DNA from: Sandaracinaceae bacterium
GTDB lineage: Bacteria > Myxococcota_A > Polyangia > Polyangiales > Sandaracinaceae
Assembly (NCBI GenBank): GCA_020633195.1
Contig: JACKEC010000014.1
Location: 496,001 to 560,000 of the forward strand
Direction: 5' to 3'
Length of the DNA stretch: 64,000 nt
Shown here: in pieces, positions 7,617 through 15,831 of the stretch
Layout: each line of letters begins with the position of its first letter
Position numbering within the stretch: the first letter of the stretch is position 1
The notes under the pieces: generated by a model
Databases searched by the model: none
The model's input: only the letters and a program-made list of their open reading frames with translations
Told to the model about the DNA's origin: nothing
Position numbers and translations under genes: made by a program

Positions 7617-10112
7617 GTGCTGACCCGGCTGGGCGTCCTGCTGGAATCACGGGTGGTACGCGGGGTCCTGATCGGCCTCATCGTGCTGTCGCTGCTGCCG
7701 GTCCCCCAGATCGAGCACACGTTCCGCTGGATCTTCGTCCTCGTCTTCGGCCTCGAGATCGCGGTCCGGATTCCGCTCACGCGCCGCGTCGAGGGGACGC
7801 GCCAGCGTCAGGCCGAGCTGCTGTTCCTCCTCGCCGACGTCGCCGCGTTCCTCAGCTTCCTCCCGCTCGAGGCGTGGCTGCCCGAGCAGGTCGAGTTCCT
7901 CAAGCTGCTGCGGCTCGCGCGGCTCCTCGTGCTGCTTCGGTTCGCCCGGGAGCTCGCCGCCGACGTCTACTCGATCCTGACGCGCCGCGAACAGCTCGAG
8001 CAGTTCGCCCTGGTCAGCCTCGCGGTCGCGTCCCTCGCGTTCGTCAGCGCGGTGATCCTGAGTCAGCTAGGCGTTCCGCACGATTACGACTCGACCCCCG
8101 ACGGCGGCGAAGGTTTCGTCGACCAGATCTGGTGGGCGTTCCGCCAGCTCGAGAGCGGCGACAACCTCGTCGCCAACCTCCACGTGCACCCGATCGTCGG
8201 CGTGCTGTCGCTGGTCCTGACGGTCATCGGCGTCTTCATCATCTCGTTCATCATCGGCATCGGGACCAACGTCGTGGAGCAGGTCGTCCGCGCCGAGCGG
8301 CGCCGGCCGGTCGGCTACACCGGGCACACGATCGTGGTCGGGCCGATCTCCGAGGGCGAGGTGCTCGTCCGCGAGTTCGTCCGCATCTACCTGAAGAACC
8401 GGCGCGACCTCCGCGACCAGGCGCGCAAGTACGTTCGGTGGCTCTTCGGGCGCGGCGCGCGGCCGCGGGCGTTCGCGTTGCCTCGGATGGCGCTGCTGGG
8501 GCCCGTCGACGAGCCGCCCGCCGTGCTGCTCGAGCCGGGGATGCGGCACGTGGTCTACCGCCAGGGCGACGGCGGCCAGCTCGACGCGCTGCACCGGATC
8601 GGGGCCGAGCGCGCCAAGCGCGTGATCCTGATGAGCGATCCCGAGGCGGGCCCCGACGCGGACGCGATCACCGTCGCGACGCTCTCCGCGATCCGAGAGC
8701 TGAACCCCCACGCCCACGTGTTCCTCGAGCTGTTGAGCAGCCGGAACCTGTCGACGCTCAAGGCCGTCTCGGACAACCCGCGGACGTTCCCGCTCGACGT
8801 CCCGTGGCTGCTCGGCCTGTTCATGCTGCACCACCTGATCGTCCCGGGCGTGGAGCGGCTCTACCGGATCCTGCTCACCGCCGAGGGCTCGGAGATGTAC
8901 TCGCACGTCTACCGCCGACCGCTCGAGCTCGAGTCCCTCGCGCGCCGCGGAGACGCCGACGGGATGATCGACGCGAGCGTCCTGGTCCGGCTCGCCGCGG
9001 AGCACGAGCTCGTCCTGGTCGGCGTGTTCCTCGGGACCACGATGCCGCGCGAGAGCCCCTACGACCTGATCGATCTCGAGGGCCTGCACCCGTGGGTGAA
9101 CCCGACCGACGACCCGGCCCATCCCGAGCTGATCGAGCTCGGCGCCCGCGCCGGTCGCATCCCCGCGGCCGCGATCCGGGGCGTCATCGCGGTGGGCGAG
9201 ACCTACCAGCCCGTCCGCGCGTTCGCGCGGCGGCTCGCCGAGGGCGCGGACCCGGCGCCGCCGAGCGAGGATCCCGGCTCGGTCACGATCGGGGAGGCGG
9301 ACCAGCCGCCGCAGCGGATCCTCGTCATCGGCTTCGGCGACGCCATCGCGAGCATGACCACGCGGCTCGCCGACCTCACCGAGGGCGCGCGCGTGACCGT
9401 GGCCACGGACGGGCGCGACGTCCACGTGCACGCGCTCCGGTCGGCGCTCGAGCGGACGGGGATCGCGCTCGAGACGGAGGGCGATCGCACGGTCGCGGCG
9501 CTCCCGCGCGGCGGCCGCCTCGAGATCCGCTCGTCGCGGGACGGCGACGCGATGTCGGCGGGCCTCGAGGCGCTGGCCGAGGGCGGCGTCGAGGCGGTGG
9601 TGTTCGTGGCCGAGACGGACGCCCGGGACGCGGACGCCCGGACCGCGCTGCGGCTGCTTCGGCTCGCGGAGGGGCTGCTCGGGATCGACGGCCCGCCGCC
9701 GCACGTGCTGGCCGAGCTCACCAACGTGACCAAGGGCGTGCGCGCGCGCTTCAACATCCAGGCGGCGTTCGAGCGCGCGGGCCGAGAGCCGCCACGCGTG
9801 ACGCTCGTGAGCACCCAGCAGATCCGAAACTACTTCATGGTCCACAGCGCGTTCGTGCCGGGCATCGACGTCGTGTACTCGCAGCTCCTCGGCGAGGTCG
9901 GCCAAGATCTCGTCCGGCTACCGCTCGAGACCACGGGCCCGATCACGCTCGCGCGCTGCGCGGAGCTCGTCGGCGAGCGACGGATGATCGCGCTCGGCCT
10001 CGAGCGGGGCGCCGACGTGATCCTGAACCCGCCGCCGCACGAGGCGATCGACGGGGTGACGGGGGTCTTCGTGATCGGGGAGTTCGACAGCGCCTGGACC
10101 GTGGGGCCCTGA
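7617..10112 (+). CDS. CASTOR/POLLUX-like ion channel with RCK-type domains
   Basis: An 831-residue membrane channel starting at GTG 7617, 4 nt after the regulator stop. The first 230 residues hold an S1-S4-like set of spans with Arg-rich helices (LLRLARLLVLLRFARE), a pore helix (DQIWWAFRQ) and a final long span (VGVLSLVLTVIGVFIISFIIGIG, shown in part). Where K+ channels have TVGYG, this protein has LESGDN (Glu179-Asn183), closer to the DxGNH-type filter of plant CASTOR/POLLUX channels. The large cytoplasmic part contains two Rossmann-like TrkA-N/RCK regions (around GHTIVVGPISEGE and ILVIGFGDAIASM). It likely gates a cation across the inner membrane in response to a ligand. Ion specificity cannot be read from the sequence. 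Confidence 0.72.
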   Translation: MLTRLGVLLESRVVRGVLIGLIVLSLLPVPQIEHTFRWIFVLVFGLEIAVRIPLTRRVEGTRQRQAELLFLLADVAAFLSFLPLEAWLPEQVEFLKLLRLARLLVLLRFARELAADVYSILTRREQLEQFALVSLAVASLAFVSAVILSQLGVPHDYDSTPDGGEGFVDQIWWAFRQLESGDNLVANLHVHPIVGVLSLVLTVIGVFIISFIIGIGTNVVEQVVRAERRRPVGYTGHTIVVGPISEGEVLVREFVRIYLKNRRDLRDQARKYVRWLFGRGARPRAFALPRMALLGPVDEPPAVLLEPGMRHVVYRQGDGGQLDALHRIGAERAKRVILMSDPEAGPDADAITVATLSAIRELNPHAHVFLELLSSRNLSTLKAVSDNPRTFPLDVPWLLGLFMLHHLIVPGVERLYRILLTAEGSEMYSHVYRRPLELESLARRGDADGMIDASVLVRLAAEHELVLVGVFLGTTMPRESPYDLIDLEGLHPWVNPTDDPAHPELIELGARAGRIPAAAIRGVIAVGETYQPVRAFARRLAEGADPAPPSEDPGSVTIGEADQPPQRILVIGFGDAIASMTTRLADLTEGARVTVATDGRDVHVHALRSALERTGIALETEGDRTVAALPRGGRLEIRSSRDGDAMSAGLEALAEGGVEAVVFVAETDARDADARTALRLLRLAEGLLGIDGPPPHVLAELTNVTKGVRARFNIQAAFERAGREPPRVTLVSTQQIRNYFMVHSAFVPGIDVVYSQLLGEVGQDLVRLPLETTGPITLARCAELVGERRMIALGLERGADVILNPPPHEAIDGVTGVFVIGEFDSAWTVGP

Positions 10113-10180
10113 GCCCATTCGAGAAAAGTTTACATAATCTATCTTCTGCGAAGTACGAGTCCGGTGGTCGCGCGTGACGG

Positions 10181-10209
10181 TTGACGTTGGCGGCCGCATT
10201 CTCTACACG
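10181..10209 (+). promoter_or_regulatory. candidate promoter for the SulP transporter
   Basis: TTGACG at 10181-10186, a 17-nt spacer and TACACG at 10204-10209. The -10 ends 12 nt before ATG 10222. It lies downstream of the alternative GTG at 10174, so it supports the ATG. A strikingly A+T-rich patch (AAAAGTTTACATAATCT, about 10125-10141) lies just upstream and may be a UP-like element or operator. Confidence 0.35.
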
Positions 10210-10221
10210 CGAGAGTCCGGG

Positions 10222-11940
10222 ATGGAGGACGGCATCGAGGAGAACGAGACCAGTGACGCACCGCGCAGCGTCCGCGCTTCCGTGCCTCCGCCAGCGCTCG
10301 CAGGCCTGGAGCCGACCCGAGACTGGCGCACGAACATCAAGTTCGACCTGCCGGCGTCCGTCGTCGTCTTCCTCGTGGCGCTCCCGCTGTGCCTCGGCAT
10401 CGCCGTCGCCTCCGACGCGCCGCCGCTGTCCGGGCTCATCGCGGGCATCGTCGGCGGCCTCGTGGTCGCCGTGCTCAGCGGCTCGTCGACGGCGGTCAGC
10501 GGCCCGGCCGCTGGCCTGACGGCGATCTGCGTCGCCGCGATCGCGTCGCTCGGCTGGGAGGCGTTCCTGGTCGCCGTCGTCCTCGCGGGCGCGCTCCAGG
10601 TCGGGTTCGGTCTCGTCCGCGCTGGCATCTTCGCCTACTACTTCCCGTCCTCGGTCATCAAGGGGATGCTCGCCTCGATCGGGATCATCCTGATCCTCAA
10701 GCAGCTCCCGCACGCGCTCGGCTGGGACGCGGACTTCGAAGGCGATCTCACGCTGCTGCGCCAGGGTCAGGCTGGCCCGCTCGACCAGATCGAGCTCGGG
10801 ATCCAGCACGTCAGCCCCGGCGCCTTGCTCATCGCCCTCGGCGGCCTGGCGCTCCTGATCCTCTGGGAGCAGGTGCCGGCGCTCAAGAAGCTGCGCTGGT
10901 TGCCCGGGCCGCTCGTCGTCGTGGCGCTCGGCGTCCTCGCCAACTTCGCCCTCGGCGCCGTCGCGCCCGGATGGGCGCTCTCCGGCGAGCACCTCGTGTC
11001 GCTGCCCAGCGGCGGCGTCACCGAGCTGTGGCGCGAGATGAGCTTCCCGGACTTCACGCGCATCGCCGACTGGGACGTGCTCCAGGTCGCGTTCACGATC
11101 GCCGCGGTCGCCAGCATCGAGACGCTGCTGTGCATCGAGGCGATGGACAAGCTCGACCCCTACAAGCGCAGCACGCCCACGAACCGCGAGCTGATGGCCC
11201 AGGGCGTCGGCAACATCATCAGCGGCCTGCTCGGCGGCCTGCCGGTGACCGCGGTCATCGTGCGCGGCTCGGCCAACATCCACGCGGGCGCCCACTCACG
11301 ACTCTCGGCGATCCTGCACTCGATCTGGCTGCTCGTGGCCGTGCTCCTGCTGGCCTCGGCGATGAACATGATCCCGCTCGCCGCGCTCGCGGCGATCCTG
11401 CTGCACGTCGGCTACAAGCTCGCGCGCCTCGAGCTCTTCAAGAAGATGCTCAAGCAAGGCGCGGAGCTCTGGGCGCCCTTCCTGGCGACCATCGTGTTCG
11501 TGTTGGTGTTCGACCTGCTCAAGGGCGTCGGGATCGGGATGGCCGTCGCCATCTTCTTCATCCTGCGCTCGAACCTGAGCACCGCGTACTTCGTCCACCA
11601 CCTCGAGTCCTCGGGCGAGCGCGAGCACCCGACGATCGTCATCCAGCTCAGCGAGAACCTCTCGTTCCTCAACCGCGCGGGCGTGAACCGAGTCCTCCAC
11701 GAGCTGCCCGACGGAGCGTCGGTGATCCTCGACGGCAGCCTCATGCACCACATCCACACGGACGTCCTCGAGCTCATCCACGAGTTCGCGGACACCGCGC
11801 ACACCCGAGACATCGACGTCGTCCTCGTCGACATCCCGGGTCCGCCCGGGGGCGCGGCGCCGACGACCGCCGAGCCCGCGAGCGTCAAGGGCCGCGAGCT
11901 CCTGGCGCGTGCCCGCGCTGGCGCCCACCGCGATCGCTAG
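10222..11940 (+). CDS. SulP-family inorganic anion transporter with STAS domain
   Basis: A 572-residue inner-membrane transporter. After a short N-terminal tail it has the SulP transmembrane core beginning with the FDLPASVVVFLVALPLCLGIA region, the SGSSTAVSGPAAGLTA loop that lines the anion site, and the CIEAMDKLDPYKRSTPTNREL segment with the following GLPVTAVIVRGSANI motif. The last 120 residues form a STAS domain (PTIVIQLSENLSFLN ... ASVILDGS). SulP proteins move sulfate, bicarbonate or other anions, often with Na+ or H+; the bacterial subgroup with this core is often linked to bicarbonate uptake, but no carbonic anhydrase is adjacent. ATG 10222 has GAGAG upstream; GTG 10174 is an in-frame alternative. 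Confidence 0.9.
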   Translation: MEDGIEENETSDAPRSVRASVPPPALAGLEPTRDWRTNIKFDLPASVVVFLVALPLCLGIAVASDAPPLSGLIAGIVGGLVVAVLSGSSTAVSGPAAGLTAICVAAIASLGWEAFLVAVVLAGALQVGFGLVRAGIFAYYFPSSVIKGMLASIGIILILKQLPHALGWDADFEGDLTLLRQGQAGPLDQIELGIQHVSPGALLIALGGLALLILWEQVPALKKLRWLPGPLVVVALGVLANFALGAVAPGWALSGEHLVSLPSGGVTELWREMSFPDFTRIADWDVLQVAFTIAAVASIETLLCIEAMDKLDPYKRSTPTNRELMAQGVGNIISGLLGGLPVTAVIVRGSANIHAGAHSRLSAILHSIWLLVAVLLLASAMNMIPLAALAAILLHVGYKLARLELFKKMLKQGAELWAPFLATIVFVLVFDLLKGVGIGMAVAIFFILRSNLSTAYFVHHLESSGEREHPTIVIQLSENLSFLNRAGVNRVLHELPDGASVILDGSLMHHIHTDVLELIHEFADTAHTRDIDVVLVDIPGPPGGAAPTTAEPASVKGRELLARARAGAHRDR

Positions 11941-11964
11941 CAGGGCGCGTGAAGCGCCCTGCTA
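11938..11964 (+). terminator. hairpin overlapping the SulP stop codon
   Basis: A perfect 11-bp stem, TAGCAGGGCGC and its complement, closes a 5-nt loop (GTGAA) and includes the TAG stop. There is no clear T-run after it, so it may act as an mRNA 3' stabiliser or factor-dependent terminator. Confidence 0.5.
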
Positions 11965-12020
11965 CCGTGCCCGTGCCCGTGCCCGCGCGTTCGGGCACGG
12001 GCATGCGCGCTTCGCGCGCG
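11965..12020. repeat. tandem CCGTGC repeat and second and third palindromes
   Basis: Three tandem CGTGCC units lead into a perfect 11-bp inverted repeat (GCCCGTGCCCG at 11975-11985, complement at 11992-12002, 6-nt loop), followed by a GCGCGC-TTC-GCGCGC hairpin near 12006-12020. Together with the preceding hairpin this makes three stem-loops in about 80 nt between the SulP gene and the convergent genes. Confidence 0.55.
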
Positions 12021-12054
12021 GCACGGAAGCAGCTCGCTTTCGGCAGCCTGCTGG

Positions 12055-12168
12055 CTAGTACCCGGCGGCGGCGGCGGTGCCGACCACGAGGATCCCAGCG
12101 AGGGCGAGCAACGCCGTCAACGCCAGCGCCGCGACGGCCGCAAGGCCGAGCTTCTTCGTTCGCGACAT
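12055..12168 (-). CDS. possible 37-residue single-span membrane protein
   Basis: A small frame running from ATG 12168 to TAG 12055. It encodes a basic start (MSRTKK) followed by one long Ala/Leu/Val membrane span and a short Ala-rich end (GTAAAAGY). It lies 53 nt downstream of the pseudokinase gene on the same strand and ends near the palindromes. The composition is that of a genuine single-span peptide, but the ribosome-binding site is weak and chance is possible in GC-rich DNA. Confidence 0.35.
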   Translation of the reverse strand: MSRTKKLGLAAVAALALTALLALAGILVVGTAAAAGY

Positions 12169-12221
12169 CGCACAGGGTACGCGCGAGAGGGCGTGCGCCC
12201 TTCCCCGAGGCTCGAGATCGC

Positions 12222-13919
12222 TCAGAAGGCGTCGGTGAGCGACTCGTAGGCCTTCGGGTCGGTCATCAGGAAGCGCGACACGCCGAGGACCTCGCGCAGC
12301 CGCTCGCCGCGCTTCGGATCGGTGAGGCCGCGGACGGTCCGCATCGCGAGCTTCACGTCGAGGTCCGGGCGGCCACAGATCACCTCACCTGGGATCGGGC
12401 CGCGCACCGCGAGGACCGTCACCGGGTGGTCCTTGCTCCACGCGGAGCGCGCCAGGTGGCCCTTGGCCCCCACCGAGCAGTACGCGGCGCCGACGTGAGC
12501 GGTGCCGTCGGTCAGCGCCTCGAGGACGGCGTCGTAAGAGCCGAGGAAGCCCTGCGACGCGAGCTCCCGATCCGGGTCGATCCCGCGCTCCACGAGCGCC
12601 GCGCGCGGCGCCAGGTATCCGGCCGCCGACCACTTGTCGACCCAGGCCGCGCGCTTGCCGCGGACCTGCTCGATCGTGTCCACGACCCCGGTTCGGCCGA
12701 GCAGCGCGGAGGCGTAGCCCAGGCGTCCGGCCCGCTCGACGCCGAGCAGGAGCAGCGCGCCGCCACCGAGCTGGGAGCGGACGTACGCGACCGGGGGCAG
12801 GCACGCGAGATCCACCTCGCCCTCCCCGATCGCGTCCACGAGCTCCGAGTAGCCCGAGTAGCCGACGACGTCGCAGGGGCGGCCGATGGCCTCGCGGAGC
12901 GCCGTGGCGATCCCGTCCGAGTCGCGGACCTGCCCGGGGACGAGCACGCCATAGCGGATCGGCTCGCTCGGCGCGGCGTCCCGGCTCGCGCGGGGGGCCG
13001 CGCGCCACGTGTCGGTCGGGCGCTCCTCCCACTCGACGGTGCTGTCGCCGATCTCCTCGACGATCGACCGCAGCTCGATGCTCGCCTCGCGCATGTCGAC
13101 GAAACGATCCGCGGGCTCCCGCGCGAGGCCCTTGGCGAGGTAGGCGTCCACCCTCGAGTGGATGCCCGAGCGCACCGAGGACACGAGGGGCGCGTCCTCC
13201 GTGAGGAGCTGGCGCGACAGGCGACGCGGGCTGGTCGCGTCGAACGGGAGCCGCCCCGTCAGGCAGTGGAAGAGGACCGCGCAGATCCCCCAGACGTCGA
13301 CGCGGGGGTCGGTGACTCGATCGTGCTTGAGGAGCTCGGGGGCGACGAGCGGTGGCCCCCCGTCGGGGCGCACGCCGACGGTGAGGCGCGTGATCCCCTC
13401 GCGACCCAGCTGCCAGGCGAGGCCCAGATCGAGCAGCTTCGGGATGCGACGGAGCGAGTTGAGCTCCACCAGCCGGACCTGCTCGGTCGTCACGCTGCCG
13501 TGGATGATCCCCGCGGCGTGGGCGGCGGAGAGCGCGTCCATCAGCGACAGGACGATGTCCGCGGCCTCCGAGAGCGGCAGCGGCCCGACGCGACGCAGGT
13601 ACCTCGACAGCGACTCGCCGTCGACGCGCTCCTGCACGACGTACAGCGAGCCCGAGCCCGTCTCGCCCATGTCGTAGACGTTGATGATGTTGCCGTGCGT
13701 GAGGTGCGCGGCGAGCTTCGCCTCCCGGAGGAAGCGGCGGCGCGCGTCGGCGTCGTCTTCGGCGCCCACCACCAGGAGCTCGATGTGCACCTGCCGGTCG
13801 GTGCGTACGTTCCGCGCTTCGTAGAGGACCGTCCCGGGGCCGCGGTCGGCGACCCGCACGATCTCGTACTTCGATCCGATGCGCTCGTGTCTGGGGGTCG
13901 GAGTGTGCTCTGCGTCCAC
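12222..13919 (-). CDS. pseudokinase fused to a PhnD-like substrate-binding domain
   Basis: A 565-residue fusion, starting at GTG 13919 with GAGAG just upstream; the longer frame to 14132 would overlap the divergent gene. Residues about 17-290 have a Ser/Thr-kinase fold, but key catalytic positions are lost: VAIK is VHIE (Glu47 in place of Lys), HRD is HGS (140-142), and DFG is DLG (164-166). The APE motif (193-195) is intact. After a linker, residues about 320-565 resemble the PhnD/phosphonate-type periplasmic binding fold (YGVLVPGQVRDSDG, VDLACLPPVAYV, GTAHVGAAYCSVG, TVLAVRGPIPGEVICGRPDL). No signal peptide or membrane span is seen, so this binding domain appears cytoplasmic. It probably binds a small ligand and signals by protein contact rather than phosphorylation. 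Confidence 0.72.
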   Translation of the reverse strand: MDAEHTPTPRHERIGSKYEIVRVADRGPGTVLYEARNVRTDRQVHIELLVVGAEDDADARRRFLREAKLAAHLTHGNIINVYDMGETGSGSLYVVQERVDGESLSRYLRRVGPLPLSEAADIVLSLMDALSAAHAAGIIHGSVTTEQVRLVELNSLRRIPKLLDLGLAWQLGREGITRLTVGVRPDGGPPLVAPELLKHDRVTDPRVDVWGICAVLFHCLTGRLPFDATSPRRLSRQLLTEDAPLVSSVRSGIHSRVDAYLAKGLAREPADRFVDMREASIELRSIVEEIGDSTVEWEERPTDTWRAAPRASRDAAPSEPIRYGVLVPGQVRDSDGIATALREAIGRPCDVVGYSGYSELVDAIGEGEVDLACLPPVAYVRSQLGGGALLLLGVERAGRLGYASALLGRTGVVDTIEQVRGKRAAWVDKWSAAGYLAPRAALVERGIDPDRELASQGFLGSYDAVLEALTDGTAHVGAAYCSVGAKGHLARSAWSKDHPVTVLAVRGPIPGEVICGRPDLDVKLAMRTVRGLTDPKRGERLREVLGVSRFLMTDPKAYESLTDAF

Positions 13920-13945
13920 TGCTCTCGCTCGCGGCGTCGCATCAC

Positions 13946-13974
13946 GTTCTAGCGGACCCGCTCGTTCAGAGCAA
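13946..13974 (-). promoter_or_regulatory. candidate promoter for the pseudokinase gene
   Basis: Reading the minus strand: TTGCTC (13974-13969), a 17-nt spacer, then TAGAAC (13951-13946). The predicted transcript start falls about 20 nt before GTG 13919, which supports that start codon over the upstream one at 14132. Confidence 0.4.
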
Positions 13975-14076
13975 CGCGGCTGTGCACGATTCGGACACTG
14001 GCACAATCGGGCACCCGAAAACGCCGCTCCATGCCAGCGGCGCGGATTGGCACGCCCCTCGCTGGAGCGATCGAGC

Positions 14077-15696
14077 ATGAAGGCCGACATCCTCCGCTTC
14101 GCGCTCGTCTGCACCCTCCTCGCCGGCTGCAACGACGGCGGCGCCTACTCCGGACCACCGTATCCGCCGGCGCCCGGCTCCGACGCCGGCGTGCGCTCCG
14201 GACCGCCCGGCGCCGACGCGGGGGCGCCCTTCCCCGGCGACGTGCCGGACGCGGGAGGCGACACCTTCGACGACGTGGGCACCAACCCGTTCGTCATGGC
14301 CTCGCACGATCCCTTCTCGACCTTCGGCGCCGACGTCGACACGGCGAGCTACGACATCTTCGTGCGCGACGCGCTCGAGGGCTCGCTGCCCAGCCCGCTC
14401 AGCGTCCGGCTCGAGGAGTACGTCAACGCGTTCGACTACGACTACCCGACGCCGGAGCCCGACGCCGAGATCCCGTTCTCGATCGACCTCGTGGCCGCGC
14501 AACATCCGTTGCGATCCGACATCGCCCAGCTGCGGATCGGAATCCAGGCTTCGCGGCCGCCGGAATTCGAGCAGCTCCCGACCAACCTCGTGTTCCTCGT
14601 GGACACCTCCGGGAGCATGGACGAGATCGACAAGCTGCCGCTCGCTCAGCTCGTGATCCGCGAGACCGTCGGCGCGCTCAACGGCACGGACACGATCTCG
14701 ATCGTCACCTACGGGCCGAACACGCGGGTCGTCCTCGGGCCGACGCGCGCGTCGGACGCGGCGCTGATCGATCGCGCGGTCGGTGAGCTCGCGGCGAGCG
14801 GCGGGACCGACGGCGGCGCCGGCATCCAGATGGCCTACGCGCAGGCGACGGCGGGCTGGATCGAGGGCGGCTTCAACCACGTGGTCCTGATGACCGACGG
14901 AGACTTCAACATCGGGATCACCGACACGGAGGCGCTCGTGACGCTCATCGAGGAGGAGCGCGCCACCGGGATCACCCTCACCGCGCTCGGCTTCGGCACC
15001 GGCAACCTCAACGACGCGATGATGGAGCGGGTCAGCAACTCCGGGAACGGCGTCTACAGCGTGATCACCAGCGCGGACCACGCGCGCCGCTACGCCCAGG
15101 AAGACATCTTGCGCACCGCGCACTTCGTCGCGCAGGACATGAAGATCCAGGTCGAGTTCAACCCGGACCACGTGCTCGCGTACCGGCTGCTGGGCTACGA
15201 GAACCGGGCCATCGACGACATGCTCTTCCGCGACGACACGGTCGACGCGGGCGAGGTCGGCGCCGGGCTGCGGGTCACCGCGCTCTACGAGGTCGTGCTG
15301 CGCGGGCAGAGCATCCCGGAGGTCGAAGGCGCCCCCGCGGCCACCGCGGGCGACCCGGTCGAGGGCGAGCGCGCGATCGAGGCCCACGAGCTCGTGGAGG
15401 TGCGCGTCCGGTGGAAGGACCGCGGCGCGACCGAGTCCGACCCGGCGCAGGAGACGTTGGCGAGCCTCACCCCGGACGACGTCTTCACCGAGCTGTTCAC
15501 CGACTCGGACGCGGACTTCCTCTGGGCCTCGGCCCTCGCGGGCTTCGCCGAGCTGGTGAAGGGCAGCCCCTACGCGGACATCGCGCAGCTCGACCGCATC
15601 CACGCGATCGTCTCCGCCCAGCGAGACCGGGACACCGACCGCGCGCAGTTCGTGGAGCTGTTCGAAGCGGTCCGGAGCCAGCTCGAGACGCCCTAG
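14077..15696 (+). CDS. YfbK-type VWA-domain lipoprotein
   Basis: A 539-residue lipoprotein starting at ATG 14077; the lipobox is LLAGC with Cys18. A Pro/Gly/Asp-rich linker (20-65) leads to the YfbK N-terminal region (FSTFGADVDTASYDIF, RLEEYVNAFDYDYP). The von Willebrand A domain (about 168-345) has its metal site intact: DTSGSM at 176-181 and LMTDGDFNIG later. The C-terminal part matches the YfbK/DUF3520-type region (FNPDHVLAYRLLGYENR, TALYEVVLRG, VRVRWKDRG). Such proteins sit at the membrane and are thought to bind partners through the metal site; the exact job is unknown. It is divergent from the pseudokinase gene, and the two may share a regulatory region. Confidence 0.88.
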   Translation: MKADILRFALVCTLLAGCNDGGAYSGPPYPPAPGSDAGVRSGPPGADAGAPFPGDVPDAGGDTFDDVGTNPFVMASHDPFSTFGADVDTASYDIFVRDALEGSLPSPLSVRLEEYVNAFDYDYPTPEPDAEIPFSIDLVAAQHPLRSDIAQLRIGIQASRPPEFEQLPTNLVFLVDTSGSMDEIDKLPLAQLVIRETVGALNGTDTISIVTYGPNTRVVLGPTRASDAALIDRAVGELAASGGTDGGAGIQMAYAQATAGWIEGGFNHVVLMTDGDFNIGITDTEALVTLIEEERATGITLTALGFGTGNLNDAMMERVSNSGNGVYSVITSADHARRYAQEDILRTAHFVAQDMKIQVEFNPDHVLAYRLLGYENRAIDDMLFRDDTVDAGEVGAGLRVTALYEVVLRGQSIPEVEGAPAATAGDPVEGERAIEAHELVEVRVRWKDRGATESDPAQETLASLTPDDVFTELFTDSDADFLWASALAGFAELVKGSPYADIAQLDRIHAIVSAQRDRDTDRAQFVELFEAVRSQLETP

Positions 15697-15715
15697 CTTT
15701 CAAGGTCTGTCGACA

Positions 15716-15774
15716 AATCGCCTCCGGCGATTTCTCTCCGGCGAGGGGCAAGCCCCTCGCGCTCCCCACTGAGA
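15716..15774 (+). repeat. 59-nt dispersed repeat, copy A
   Basis: Copy A of a palindrome-rich element that recurs in inverted orientation at 19011-19069 with about one mismatch over 59 nt. It contains CGCCTCCGGCG and a 9-bp stem GCGAGGGGC-AA-GCCCCTCGC, and ends in CACTGAGA. It lies 19 nt after the VWA gene stop, in a convergent intergenic region. Confidence 0.85.
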
Positions 15775-15831
15775 AGCTTGGCAACAAAGGCCGCGCTTCG
15801 CGCGGCCACATTTGTTGCCAACCTCTCAGTG
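15767..15831. terminator. large palindrome, likely bidirectional terminator
   Basis: Nested arms CACTGAGA/TCTCAGTG (15767-15774, 15824-15831) and TTGGCAACAAA/TTTGTTGCCAA surround a GGCCGCGC-TTC-GCGCGGCC stem (15789-15807). The inner hairpin has a 3-nt bulge. It separates the convergent VWA and BamB genes and overlaps the BamB stop codon at 15826, so it can end transcription from both sides; no long T-run is present. Confidence 0.6.

Noticed and set aside
10389..13952. A 1187-codon plus-strand open frame
   Set aside because: It is antisense to the pseudokinase and out of frame with SulP; its translation is Arg/Ala/Gly-rich without any domain. High GC produces such frames.
13999..14013. A TGGCAC...GGCA string as a sigma-54 promoter for the VWA gene
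   Set aside because: GG and GC are separated by nine bases, not ten.
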